A stretch of DNA of 64,000 bases from Berberis thunbergii. Its lineage: Eukaryota > Streptophyta > Magnoliopsida > Ranunculales > Berberidaceae. Position 1 is the first letter of the stretch. Each line of letters begins with the position of its first letter. Positions 21,451-32,961 of this stretch are shown here, one piece after another. The DNA lies in contig QNQO01000598.1 in NCBI GenBank assembly GCA_003290165.1, forward strand, positions 310,001-374,000, written 5' to 3'. The position numbers and the translations under genes were made by a program. Under the pieces are notes generated by a model. The model had not been told where the DNA came from and made no database searches. It saw nothing but the letters and a program-made list of their open reading frames with translations.

Positions 21451-21830
21451 AGAGGCATCCATCCCAATCATTTGTTTTCAATCAGTTAGTCCGAAAGGTA
21501 TAAATTTTTTAAGCAAAGGTTTGATGCTTATGTGCATTTTGTTCTTCTTTCAAACTAGTAGAGAAGGTTGGAGGAATGTGTATGTATAGGGTGCTCTGAT
21601 TTTGTAGTAGCTTTTGTTGAACAAGAAGAAAAAATGGAAAACCAAATAGCTCATTAGATGTAAAAAAAAAGGCTAGCAAACATGGCTGACTTGAATTGTT
21701 GATAACTCATTTGTCCAAGATCTTTTGAACTGGATCTTGATGTTCTTTCTTAGTTGTTACCAGTCGTTTTTAAATGTTGATGGAGGAATGAAGTTCATTA
21801 ATGTTGTATGTGGAAGAAAACGAACTTGTA
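21451..21830 (+). other. probable 3' UTR of the IDD gene
   Basis: Follows the stop codon at 21448-21450 without repeat similarity. No canonical AATAAA is obvious, which is common in plants, so the end is a guess. Confidence 0.3.
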
Positions 21831-23640
21831 AGCGTTCATTTTCTGCGTGTTGGGATTGACCAATATGGGGACCATGCGATGTGTGCTGACTGGACCCTTT
21901 TTAGTTTCGAGGGACCTCAGTTAATACCCCCATTGGATTGAGCCCGGGTTGTCTCTCTCGAGTCTTGATCCATCATCCATCACTTTCTTCTTCACTACTG
22001 CTGTGGGGGTCTTCAAGTCATGGAAGTTTTCTTTTCTTCACTAGCACGGCAGTATAACTTTTGGGGGTGTTCCATATGATCACAAGAAATGATGTCTTAG
22101 TGTGTATTGGATGCCCTAGATGACATGTTGAACATCTCGAGATAAACTCTCAACTAGAAAATAGCATAACATGTCTAAGAACATTTTTGCCATTAGTTGA
22201 AGTTTACATATTTTAGGAAGACTTACTATTTAGTGTGTGTTCATTTCTGGGGAAGGATTTTGATTCTCGTGCTCATGAGAATTCAATTTCCACACTTGAT
22301 AAAAAAAAATAGAGACGGGATAACCTCAAAATGGCCTTGGAGATGGGCGGTTCTCCCATGAGTTTCATGAAATATTGGACTCCATGCAACCAAACACCCT
22401 TAGGTCTACAAAAAATAGCACACCATTAAAGCCGCAAAAAATATATGGTTTAGTTAAAGTATGAAGTACACTGTATTCTTGAATGAAACAACTATCTATC
22501 TCAATTCAAGAATAGAACGTTGTTTGGATTGCATACATATCTTCTCAGACTCCGTCACATAAAATTGGTATTGGAATGCATATTGTGAGGCAAACCACTC
22601 TATTTTTCACAATGTATTAAGATTTTATATAATTGTTTTTTTTTTTTGTTTCACTTTTTCTCTCAATTGGATGGTAAAAGCGGGCTGGAATTCTCCCCTT
22701 CTAAATAATATCATTTTAGGTTAAATAAAATGCTTGGCTGCTAGAGGGACAGAAAAAGAAAAGAATACAGAAAACTGCATGCTATAGAGCAGGGCCGTAT
22801 TCGACAAATAAATATGAAATCATGTCCTTGTTGTCTCCTTATTAAGTTGTTAGTCCTCGTTGCTCTGCTCTCTTAATAGTTAATAGTAATATTAGTTCTT
22901 ACCTACTACTGGTAATGATCAATTCGACATGGTGGTCCTCTTGTTTTGCAAGGACGCATGCACGCGGTTATGTTGCTTCTGCTGTTCATGTCATATTGCT
23001 TCAACTATATGACTTGCGGTGGTCCATATGCCTTCTCCAAGTTTTAACGTATTCTATTCATTGGCGCGACGGTACGCATGTAGTTGTTCTTCAGTTTCGT
23101 GTACATCATTTACCCCCTTGTCATCATCTTATTATCATTTTGTTGTTCATCTTTTAGCTCCTTGTTGCCTTCACTATGACATCAATACTACCTACTTCCA
23201 TTGCACATCTCAGTCTTCTTTCTTTATGGGCCCTTTATCTTTTGCCTCTTTTTGTTTGCGCAACCACGCACAAGCCCATATACCTAACCATTATCTAACT
23301 AGGAGTGGAATTGCACTATGCATGTAAATAGTAGAGTTGAAGATTATGGAGAGGGAGGACGAAGGGGGTGGAGTGGTTGCGAAACAGAAAAAGAGGAAGG
23401 CGATGAATGAGGAAGAAGACGGCCGACGATAGTGGAGAAGAGGAAGAGAAAGAAGAGGGAGGGAGATGACAGGGATATGATGGGCATTGTTTAATTTGGG
23501 TGAGGGCAAAATAAAAAATTGAAAATCATATTGAAAAATATACACGTTTTGCTTTTCATTAATCAATGTTTAGAATGGGCTGGTTTTGACAATATGGCGG
23601 GCAAAATGGAAAATCAAAATGTTACATGTAAGGGTATTTT
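21831..23640. other. intergenic; one MITE-like segment, otherwise nothing recognised
   Basis: 22220-22405 begins GTGTGTTCATTTCTGGGG and ends CCATGCAACCAAACACCCTTA, resembling the MITE vocabulary at 61430-61665. Open frames near 22915-23330 carry no recognisable domain. A purine-rich GGAAGAGGAAGAAG tract lies at 23340-23470. Confidence 0.4.
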
Positions 23641-23644
23641 CATA

Positions 23645-23990
23645 ATTTATAAATAATTTAAAATAAATTATGTTAGAGGCTTAAGTATAATTAATGAATG
23701 TTTACATGGGCTCACTTTAATTGAAAATCCAAGTTTTGATGTTAGAGTCTTTTTATAGTTTATAGATAATTGGAGGGCTTTAAATAAATTATGTTCAGGA
23801 CTTGAGTGTAATTGATAAATATTTAAATGGCTGAGTTTAAATGTAAATAGCATGAGTTTGGTTAGTTGAAATAAAATTTATTATTAAAATTCTAAATATT
23901 TAAGGGCCTATGTATAGTTTATCAATAATTAGGAGATTCGAATAAATTATGTTATGGACTTAGTTATAATTAATAATATTTGAGATGAGT
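23645..23990. repeat. AT-rich tandem repeats of about 100-130 bp
   Basis: The motif TTTAAATAAATTATGTTMRRGACTTRAGTRTAATTRATRAATRTTT is repeated at about 23655, 23780 and 23940 with degenerate intervals. No gene. Confidence 0.6.
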
Positions 23991-24405
23991 TTTTTTTATT
24001 GTAAATAATTTGAATTTGAGAGAGTAAAAGAATACACATGTGTAATAAATTTTCATTTAAAATGAAAAAAATACTCCTGGCCTTTTCTTTTTTTTTCTTT
24101 TACGAATACAGTATAAATTTCATTAGAAACTTAACTGTTGATCAAAAGAAGCATATAGGTGTGTGTACATAAAAAGATGTTTGAGCTAGGCCAAACGCCC
24201 TTCTCCGGTCACTTGCATTAAAAATGTACAAGTTGTGCATCTTCATTTCTGTCAAGGCTTGATCTTAAGGAGATGTTGTATCTTTATCTGATTGATTTTG
24301 TACAAGGTTAGGGAGCTTCCGGTGAACATTATGTATTAAGTGCATTGACATTGACTATAAACAAATAGGGTAGGAGTACACAAATACTAAGACAACATAA
24401 ATTCT

Positions 24406-24577
24406 AAATGGCGAGGAAACGAGCGAGGAAAACAGCGAGGGGAGGGAGGTGGTGGGGTGGGGACCATTCACCCCTCTCGGGATGCGCACACAAAAAATGA
24501 TGGCACACATCCAGAGGGTGGTGAATGGTCCCCACCCCGCCACCTCCCTCCCCTCGCTGTTTTCCTCGCTATGTAGA
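24406..24577. mobile_element. foldback MITE, GCGAGG family, copy 2
   Basis: The left arm ATGGCGAGGAAACGAGCGAGG...GGGAGGTGGTGGGGTGGGGA pairs with the right arm TCCCCACCCCGCCACCTCCC...CGCTGTTTTCCTCGCTATG. The loop edge CTCGGGATGCGCACAC is shared with copy 1. Both ends include TTCTAAATG/CTATGTAGAA, which suggests the true terminus. Confidence 0.8.
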
Positions 24578-25550
24578 ATCACTCGCCCTAAGACAAACTA
24601 AACACAATCTGGGACCAAAAGAAAACTATCTTCAAAAAAAAAAAAAAAAAAAATCTGGTAGGCGGTTCAAAATGTGGTATGTACTAAAATTCAACCTCAT
24701 TAAAGGATTTGTCATTTCTAATTGGCAGCGACTATTTCACACTACCATTTTCTCTTTCTCGCACTACCATTGAGGTTTTTTTTTTTTACTTACTCATACC
24801 ATCAATAAATATGCATAATAGAGAAATTCAAACTCAAAACGTAAAAAATGCAAAATAAGGTAACTTTCGACCAATTTAAACCTTCAATTGAGACTGATTA
24901 TCAAACTCATTAAAACACAGAAGTTGTAGTACTATGAATTATCTAATAAACAAAACTTGAATCACTTGAAAATATTTTAAAATGAGCAAGTTATGGTCAT
25001 TTTACTAAAGTCACGCAAATCTGTCTCGCAATGAAAACATGATAGTGTTCCTGACTTTCGGCCAACTTATGTGATTGATTGAGACCGTTTTTCAAGTTGA
25101 TCAAAACAAAAAAGTTGTATTAATCTGAGTTATCTAATAACAACAACTTGAATCACTTGAAAATGTTTTGAAATTAGCAAGTTATGATTATTTTATTAAA
25201 GTCACACAAATCTATCTCACAACAAAAATGGGATAGTGTTTCTGACTTTCGGCGAACTTATGTGCTCGATCGAGAGTGATTCTCAAGTTGATCAAAACAC
25301 AAAAGTTGTATTACTCTGAGTTATGTAATAAACACATATTGAATCAATTGAAAATGTTTTGAAATGAGCAAGTTATGGTCATTTCACTAAAGTTGCGCAA
25401 ATATGTCCGAAAAATTCTTGTTCGCGGCTTTTAATGCGGGGAATTTCAAATAACCCGCATTGCAAGCTGCGAACATGATTTTTGTTTGGAAATTTTTTTT
25501 CTATTCGCCTTGAACAATGTGGGAATCTTGAGATAACCCGCATTGTGCAC

Positions 25551-26631
25551 TGCGACTTGAACCGTTTAAAATTAACGGATCCGGTCTGTTTCGGATCCCC
25601 TCATTTTGAACATTAGAACCGAACCTAACTCGAACCGTTTGAAACGGTCCGGTTCCTACGGTTCCAAACTGTTCCATATCAATGGGCATACTACAAAATA
25701 AAAATAACCTCAGAGCCTCTTCATGATTCCCATTTTGCGCATACCCATGAATCATACAGTTCCAAACAACCCCATTCTTCCACGACATCTCATTAAACAA
25801 ACTTCTAGCGACATGAATATCACATGTTTTCGATTTTGCAAAACTCGAAATGATAGAGTTCCAAGAGTACTCATTCCTTTGGTCATGGGACATAGAGTTG
25901 AACAACGAAACCGATTCTTCTTTCTTTCCCGACTTTACACATGCTTCTATAAGTGAGTTCCATGAGAAGCTGTTCTTCTGAGGCATTTCATCAAACAGGT
26001 GGCGAGCATCATTGAAGTAGCCACACTTATTGTACATCTGAAGAAGGCAGTTTCCAATGTAGAGAGTCGATTCGAGAAGACCCCTTTTGAGCAGGAGAAG
26101 ATGAAGTTGTCTCCCATGTTCGATGTTGCAAGATCGCGGTGTTTGAGCACAAGAGTGTAAATCGAACTCCGTCATGTATACAACCACCCTGAACCGGTGA
26201 GAACATTGGTTTGAGAGAGAGAGAGAGATCTCCAATAGTCTCTTTCGTTTCCTCCTAGTCCATCATCAAGGAGGAGGAGGGGGTTTTGGTCATTCCTTCA
26301 CCTCTCCTCCTCTTCCTTTTCTTCTGTTGCTCCATCATCTATCAGTTAATGAAAGAAAGAAGAAAAGGAAGCAGGGACAGAGACAATGAGAGTGGGGATT
26401 AAAGGTAGCCAGATCCAGATTTGTAGGGTGTCGATGTAATGTGATTTGAAACGGGTCCAACCCCGATCGTTTCTTTTTAAAAAATAGGAACTGAGACAGA
26501 ACCGTTTTATAATGGATCCGGACTGATTCGAACCGTATTTAAAAACAAAAAATTAAAATCCTGACCGTTTAGAGCAAAAGGGCCCGGTTTGGTTTGAACC
26601 TCCAGATCCTCGACCCGTTTGTCCACCCCTA
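25551..26631. mobile_element. gene-carrying hAT-like element (PPR cargo), left end truncated
   Basis: The right end GATCCTCGACCCGTTTGTCCACCCCTA (26605-26631) matches the right end of the PB1 element at 14913-14939. The left part CTTGAACCGTTTAAAATTAACGG onward (25553-25665) matches the PB1 element from about 13173, so roughly the first 50 bp of the left end, including the terminal repeat, are missing. It sits inside the long inverted-repeat element. Cargo is a minus-strand PPR gene 5' part with GC-rich leader-like sequence to about 26435. No transposase. Confidence 0.8.
25690..26235 (-). pseudogene. pentatricopeptide-repeat (PPR, PLS-type) gene 5' fragment, captured
   Basis: Open for about 180 codons on the minus strand. 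After an N-terminal stretch it shows EHGRQLHLLLLKRGLLESTL, IGNCLLQMYNKCGYFNDARH, LFDEMPQKNSFSWNSLIEAC, LFNSMSHDQRNEYSWNSIIS and ARSLFNEMSWKNGVVWNCMI, then HGYAQNGNHEEALRLFLF. These are successive P, L and S type PPR repeats of an organelle RNA-binding protein. The frame then runs directly into element subterminal sequence, so only the first four or five repeats are present and no E/DYW domain. No stop interrupts the captured part. Confidence 0.85.
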
Positions 26632-27037
26632 AACCATACAAGTCTTCCAAACTAATCCTTTATGTGACTACGCCAAACTACCATTTTGCGCGACTTTAGT
26701 AAATGATCATAATTTGCTCATTTCAAAACATTTTCAAGTGATTCAAATTGTGTTTATTTGGTAACTCAAAGTACTACAATTTTAGTGTTATGATGAGATT
26801 GATAATTGGTTTCAATCGATCATATAAGTTGGCCGAAAGTCAGGGACACTATCCCGTTTTCATTGTAAGATAGATTTGCGCGACATTAGTAAAATGACCA
26901 TAACTTACTAATTTCAAAACATTTTTAAGTGATTCAAGTTGTGTTTATTAGATAACTCAAAGTATTACAATTTTCGTGTTTTGATGAGGTTGAGAATCGT
27001 TCTCAATCGAGGGTTTAAATTAGTTGAAAGTTACCCT

Positions 27038-27386
27038 TTTTATATTACTAATTTTATCAACAGGTAGTGAAACAATTGAATGAGGGAGAGAGTGGTGAAG
27101 CAAGAAATAGAATGGATGGTTCACTTACAGAAGAGTTGGATTTGATAATTTGGGGGGGGGATTTGGCTAAAGATTTGAAGGGATTTTGGAGAGTTTGAGG
27201 GTTTTGATATGTAACGGTTTCGATTTTGAGAGATTTTCGAGGGAGATGGAGGAGATTTGCAAGAGATTTGAATGTGGGTAAAGATTTGGAAGAGATTTGA
27301 ATGTGGGAGAGGGAAGAATTTTGAAGGGAGGAATCTCTTGTCGATTTGAATGAGGAGGGAAAAAAAGTTGGGTTTTGATTTATATA
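27038..27386. other. purine-rich intergenic DNA
   Basis: GAGATTTGAAGGGATTTTGG-like repeats with a G9 run at 27151-27159. The open frame on the minus strand is compositional. Confidence 0.45.
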
Positions 27387-27394
27387 AGTGGTGT

Positions 27395-27911
27395 TAGGGG
27401 TGGGCAATGTCGGTTCGGTTCGGTTTTGAGCCTCAAACCGATTTCATTCGGTTTGCCCAAAACCCAAACTGAAACTGAATTTTGCATTTGTAAACCGATG
27501 AATTCGGTTGAACCGAATTTCGGATCGGTTCTGTTCGGTTGGGCCGAAATTTCAGGCTCAAGCATTTGAAAGACTTTCATTAAAACATGTTCAATTTTTT
27601 TACAGGCCCAATTTTTTTACAGACCCAATTTTTAGCCCAAAATTGAAAACTTTGAGAGAAGGGGTGATTCAGTGCAACAGGGTGTACTGCAGTGCGTTTG
27701 TTGCACTAATCAGGTATTGACACCTACCTGTTATTTAGTTATATATATATATATATCTAATTAATCGGTCGGTTCGGTTATAAATTGGTCGGTTCAAAAC
27801 CATAAACCGATTTTGAATCGTTTATAATCGGTTCGGTTCGGTAAACCGAACCGAATTTGAAAATCGGTTCCGTCAGTTAACCGAATTTAAATCGGTTTTT
27901 GCCCACTCCTA
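27395..27911. mobile_element. hAT-like element, GGTTCGGTT/ACCGAAT subfamily
   Basis: Starts TAGGGGTGGGCAATGTCGG and ends TTTTTGCCCACTCCTA. Flanked by AGTGGTGT (27387-27394) and GGTGGTGT (27912-27919), a 7/8 match. Subterminal GGTTCGGTT and AAACCGA motifs fill both ends. The 517-bp interior (about 27565-27765) shows no recognised gene, though it includes a small hairpin-forming GTGCAAC...GTTGCAC segment (27672-27706). Confidence 0.8.
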
Positions 27912-28103
27912 GGTGGTGTGAGAAAGAATGGTAGTATGAGAAAGAAAGTAGGTGGTGTGGGAGAGTAGAATGGTGTGAAATAGAGAAAATGGTGATGTGG
28001 AGTAGTCACTACCTTTCTAATAGCGCAAGCTTTCTGAAGTGATTTAACAGCACGAATTGTGCCTTAGGTGTCCCAAAGCGTCAATTGTAGTGTGGGTTTT
28101 GAA

Positions 28104-28680
28104 CAGTGCTTTAAAAAGCGCTAGGTGGTGGGCGAGCGACGAGCAGGTGCCTAGCGCCTAGGCGGTTTTAGGTTTTGTATTATAACTTTAATAATTTACA
28201 AAAGTTAAGAATAATACCTTATCGATTACATCCAATTTAATGCTAAAATACACATGCAAAATTTAAAAACATGAAAATTAACAATCATGAACAAAATTTA
28301 TTAAAACTCAAATGACTGAAGTTGGTCATGATGGGTACTTTATACAAAATTGAATTTGTGGATAAATATCCAAACCTACTCTTTATTTTCTTCAAATTAC
28401 ATGAATGATCTTAGTCATGTTTGATAAAATCTACATTACTAAAATTGGTACTGGCAGATCCTTTGAGAATTCTATCGAGTAATCATCATTTGCTACATTT
28501 AGACATATACTGAATAAAAATAATTAAATTGTTTATTTCAAAAAAAATGGGAAAGAAAAATAAAATAAAAACACAATCAGCTTTATTAAAAAAAAGAAAA
28601 ACTCGCCCAAACCGCCCAAAACCCGCCAAGCCATTAATCTGTGCGTTTTTCTAATGCCTAGGTCGTTTTTTAGAACACTG
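28104..28680. mobile_element. hAT-type MITE with CAGTGYTYTAAAAA termini
   Basis: The left end CAGTGCTTTAAAAAGCGCTAGG is complementary to the right end CCTAGGTCGTTTTTTAGAACACTG. Flanks GTTTTGAA (28096-28103) and ATTTTGAA (28681-28688) match 7/8. This terminus with CCTAGGCG-rich subterminal sequence is common among plant hAT elements. The AT-rich interior has no gene. It is distinct from the TAGGGGTGGGCA family. Confidence 0.8.
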
Positions 28681-28824
28681 ATTTTGAATGATGGTACTCT
28701 TGATGCCATGCCGCTTAAGATCCTTCTCAATATCTACATCAATCTTGAGTGCAACCTTAATGCAATAACACGTGTCAAAGCCATCCATCCACATCGAAAA
28801 CGGAGTTCCAAAAATAATTGACAA

Positions 28825-28975
28825 CAATTCTAGGCAGTCAGGCTAATGGCTAGGGTAAGACTTTTTGACAATTTTATCCTTTTTATAAATGATGTTTGTG
28901 ATTGTGTTTTAAAGAGAATGGGCAAAATTGTAAAAAAAACTCAATCAACCAAACCTAGCAAAACTGAATAATTGA
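28825..28975. mobile_element. MITE related to 16072-16226
   Basis: TGGCTAGGGTAAGACTTTTTGACAATTTTATCC pairs imperfectly with GGGCAAAATTGTAAAAAAAACTC...CAAACCTAGCAAAA. The centre has TTTGTGATTGTGTTTTAAAG, complementary to the CTTTAAAACACAACCACAAA core of the relatives. Confidence 0.5.
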
Positions 28976-29481
28976 ACATCCCTTTTGTCTCAAACTACTG
29001 AACTAATTATGAAAAGGATCTCCATATAACTACATAAAATGTTGTATATGATATGGACTCCTCTCCAATGTCTATGAATCCATGTACACAAGTGAACTAA
29101 CGTCCAAGCTACTATCTTGGCTTATATGATAAAGTTCGCCTTGAACCCTCTGTATGGCAATTGCCATAAGAAGACTTGTCTCAAGCAAATTGTCTAGCTT
29201 GATCTTTACGGAACTCTAGCTAGGTGAGGTTCAACCCTAATATACAATAACTAGACCACAAAAGATGACAACCAAAGTTGTAAACTCTAGTTTTTTATTA
29301 GCAAGAAAATGATCTAACACCAAAACCTAGTTATATTTTGTGCTTTGTACAAAAGACCTGACATAGGAAATACATCAGACCACAATATTACTTCTATTTC
29401 TCCTTACTAACATGGAGTTTAGTTGTCCGTTTTTAGCTTAAATTGCTCACTTTCTTAGTGAGATCTTATGTTCATGAACTT
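28976..29481. other. intergenic / upstream of the laccase pseudogene
   Basis: No feature recognised. It may contain the decayed laccase promoter. Confidence 0.4.
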
Positions 29482-32400
29482 ATGTTGAAGGCGACGAAGA
29501 TGAGGAGTTTCCCTATCATCATGTTTATTCTCCTTCTGGAAATAGATACTATTGTTCTTCATGCTTGGGCTCGGGGCAGTGCAACTAGATTCTATAATTT
29601 TAAGGTGAATCAATACAAATTTAAAATCTTATGTAGACTGTGTTCATATTTGCAGCAAAAAAACTTTTATTTTCGTGCACCAACCAAAAGACCCACTTGA
29701 AAGCACGCGCACACTTGCTTAAAGTGCTAGGAACATCTCCACTCCAATACCAACTCATATGGGTCTGTCATATTTTGACACTAAATTGGGTATTTAGATT
29801 GTCCAATTGATCTCTAGTCTGTAGCCAAACATGCTTCTAGCTCTGCCCTCGTATATATGCCAAAACATTGCTAAACGTTGTGCATAAGATGTATTGCATT
29901 TCCTTAAAAATGCCAAAGTTTGGCATTGCATTGGGGATGCTCTAGTTACAATGCTCTTATGCTGTTGGGTAGGGCTGGCAATGGATCAGATTTAGATCTT
30001 GGTTTAGTTTGGCTTTTCCACCTTTGAATGAGAAAACTCTGAAACCTGATCTAGTGCCAGCCCTTTCTAGAGATTAATTAGCTTCAAATTTCTTAAATTA
30101 AACTAGGATTTGGAGGTTGACAGTAAGCGGCATCTAACAGATTCAACAAAGAGAACTCAATATGGAGTTATAAATTTCAGGTTGAAAAGACTAGAATAAC
30201 AAAATTGTGCAAGACTTCCACCATTGTCACTGTAAATGGTATGTCTCCTGGTCCAACCATATATGCCAGAGAAGACAATATGGTCATTGTGAAGGTCACC
30301 AATTGCACGCGATATAATATCTCAATCCATCGGTTAGTAGGCCTCTCCTTCTCTCTCTTTTTAGATTGTATAGTTCGGTACATGATACTGTTTTATATTC
30401 ACAGTCTAAACAATAATAATACTACACCAATTTCTTTCCTACGTCAAGCATTACCTATTATATTATCAAACAATGTAGTTCTGATTGACTTTGCTGCAAG
30501 TTTTTCAACCAGACCTCATTTAACCTCTTGATTTGATCAGTTGGACGATAATTTCTTTATTAGTTTATTCAACATTTGTAGTATACAGTAAAACACTAGC
30601 AACCACTTCTCTTCTTTGGTCTTTGATTCAACATCTTTAGAACAACCACAAGTATGATTTGCACTTTCTTATAGCGTGTCTGGTACTAATTCTCGATCTT
30701 GAGTTCTCTGATGTAGGCATGGAGTTCTTCAAAAGTTATCCTGTTGGTTTGATGGCCCTTCCTATATAACCCAATGTCCAATTCAAGCAGGCCAGAGCTT
30801 CACCTATAAGTTCACTTTGCACAATCAAAGAGGCACTCTCTTTTGGCATGCCCATATATCATGGCTCAGAGCAACCGTGCATGGTCCACTTGTCATGTAT
30901 CCTAACCAGGGTGTTCCGTATCCATTTAAGCGACCCTACGAAGAACATGTTCTTGCTCTTGGTATATCCAACTTAACTTATATTCACTTAATTCACAAAG
31001 CAACTTAACTTTGATCCATGCCTGATTCATTTGACTCACAATGCAACTATGTTTGATGACTTGTTTCTAATAGGATCGCAACACCGACTCTTCTTTCATT
31101 TTCTTGTTTCGACAGGAGAATATTGGATTCAGGATATACAAGAGCTAGAGAGACAATTTACATCATCTGGAGGAGGTCCACCAGGCTCAGATGCCTACCT
31201 TCTCAATGGTCACTCAGGCCCCCTTCATAATTGCTCAAAAAATGGTAAATTTCCATAGTTTTTCTCTTTCGCTCCTGTTATATATTTATCATGGGTTAAT
31301 CTTCTATTGCAATATTTTTGCTGTTGCAGATGTATTCACTATAAATGTTAAACATGGGAAGACTTGCCTCCTGAGAATCATCAACACTGCACTTAACATA
31401 GAACACTTCTTCGGGATCGCCAACCACCTAATGACAGTGGTAGAAGCTGATGCAGAATACACAAAACCGTACACCACATCACACCTAATGTTAACTCCTG
31501 GGCAAACTTACAATGTTTTGGTTAAATCCAATAAACCTGTCGGGAAATACTACATGGCCATGAGCTCTTACATGCCTTCAAAAGTGGTGCCCTTTTTACC
31601 CCAACCTTCCTATGGCCTTTTGGACTATACCCATTCATCGTTTTCTTCTTCATTGGTTAGTAAACTGGTCTTACCTTATTTTTGATGATACTACGTCCGC
31701 TGAGAATTTCACCAAACAGATTAAAAGCTTGCACACCAAAAAGCACTGATCCCCAGTCGGTGTACCACTGAAAATTGACAAGTACTTGTTCTTTGCAATT
31801 GGGCTAAATGTGTTTTTATGCAAGTCTGGCTGCAAAGGACCTAATGGAGGGAAATTTGCGGCATCTGTCAATAACATAACATTCAAGAAACCTGCAGTGT
31901 CTTTGTTGAATGCTCACTATAACAATCTTGAGGGGTATTTCACCAAGGACTTTCCAGACAAACCCCCCAGAATGTATGATTTTGTGAATGATGCACCTAA
32001 CAATTTTGGCATCGATACTCAACCGATAGTAGGGACTCCAGTGAGTGTACTAGAGTATGGATGGAATATACAGGTGATATTTCAGGGCACTGGAACTGTT
32101 TCAATGGAGAACCATCCAGTACATTTGCACGGGTTCAGCTTCTATGTCCTAGGCTGTGGGCTCGGAAACTTCAATTCGAGCACCGCTGTTCTCAATTTGC
32201 ACGACCCTCCTTTCCGTAACACCATTGGGGTTCCAGCAGGAGGTTGGACAGTGATTAGATTCAAAGCAGATAATCCAGGTACATCAAATCAATCTTGTAG
32301 TTTATTAGATGAAACAAAGCAATAAATGGAGTTCATTTGAAATTATCAACCAGGAATTATAATTCCTTATCTTGGTACCGTGAAATTTTTTTTTGTAGAT

Positions 32401-32820
32401 TCAAAGTTATATTTGTAGTTTGGCCATGTTAACACGTGATTTCGAAGTGGGTTGCAGTCAGATCTGCGTGTGGTTCAGGAAAAACAAAAAGATAAACTTT
32501 TATTAAGAATATCACTTATAACTTGTTGGGAAAAAGAAACTCAGTGCCAACACAGTGGCATTTTTTCAAGATACTTGAATCTTAACTACAAAACTGACTT
32601 CATCCTAGGAAAAAGCTCATCAAGATTACGATGGCTTACAATTATGTCATATTTATGCTTACACTCAAAATTAATGGTTTTTCTTGCAGGAGTTTGGTTC
32701 ATGCATTGCCATCTTGATGTACATACGACATGGGGGCTATCGATGGCTTTCCTAATAAGGATGGCAAAGGAAAATTGCAGACTCTTCCACCTCCAACAAC
32801 CTGATCTCCCTGCGTGTTGA
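29482..32820 (+). pseudogene. laccase (multicopper oxidase) pseudogene, six exons
   Basis: Exons 29482/29500-29604, 30181-30332, 30717-30961, 31116-31244, 31330-32278 and 32690-32820 keep the standard plant laccase exon plan and splice sites. The product would be a secreted phenol-oxidising copper enzyme for lignin or flavonoid polymerisation. Seen: signal peptide-like start MRSFPIIMFILLLEIDTIVL; first copper motif as HRHG (normally HWHG); [61 protein letters not shown] and a C-terminal Cys. Breaks: a net 1-bp insertion at a T run near 31680, an in-frame TGA near 31748, and compensating shifts in the last 60 bp. Exon 5 length also shows a net +1 phase. A small MITE-like repeat (29969-30065, TAGGGCTGGCA...TGCCAGCCCT) lies in intron 1. 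All four copper-motif regions remain, so the decay looks fairly recent. Confidence 0.92.
29969..30065. mobile_element. small inverted-repeat MITE in laccase intron 1
   Basis: TAGGGCTGGCAATGGATCAG and CTGATCTAGTGCCAGCCCT are complementary ends about 97 bp apart. The flanks do not show a matching 8-bp duplication (CTGTTGGG versus TTCTAGAG). Confidence 0.45.
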
Positions 32821-32961
32821 AGGGTCATATAGTAGAGATTACGTCAAGTGGTCTATGTATACATGAGTTTTCATTTTGTAGTAGTATCTTGTGTATAGGC
32901 ATGAGTAATTTCAGTATAATCTCATCTAGAAGGTGTGCAAATAATCTATGTTTCACGAGTC

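Larger units (their letters stand above)
24857..27037. mobile_element. long inverted-repeat (foldback) element with tandem-repeat arms
   Basis: The left arm (24857-25400) is three tandem units of about 188 bp, each containing ACTTGAATCACTTGAAAATG, GAGCAAGTTATGGTCATTT and CTGACTTTCGGCCAACTTAT. The right arm (26690-27037) has two units of the same sequence in inverted orientation, ending GAAAGTTACCCTT opposite AAGGTAACTTTC. Between them lie a GC-rich hairpin (GTTCGCGGCTTTTAATGCGGG / CCCGCATTGCAAGCTGCGAAC, 25429-25480) and an inserted hAT-like element. No transposase. Foldback or MULE-like class is a guess; no clear target duplication. Confidence 0.7.

Noticed and set aside
22915..23330. Small membrane-protein-like open frames
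   Set aside because: No domain, no splice context, composition similar to surrounding intergenic DNA.
29969..30065. Additional member of the TAGGGGTGGGCA hAT family in laccase intron 1
   Set aside because: Terminus is TAGGGCTGGCA, without subterminal motif arrays and without a matching 8-bp duplication; listed only as a small inverted repeat.
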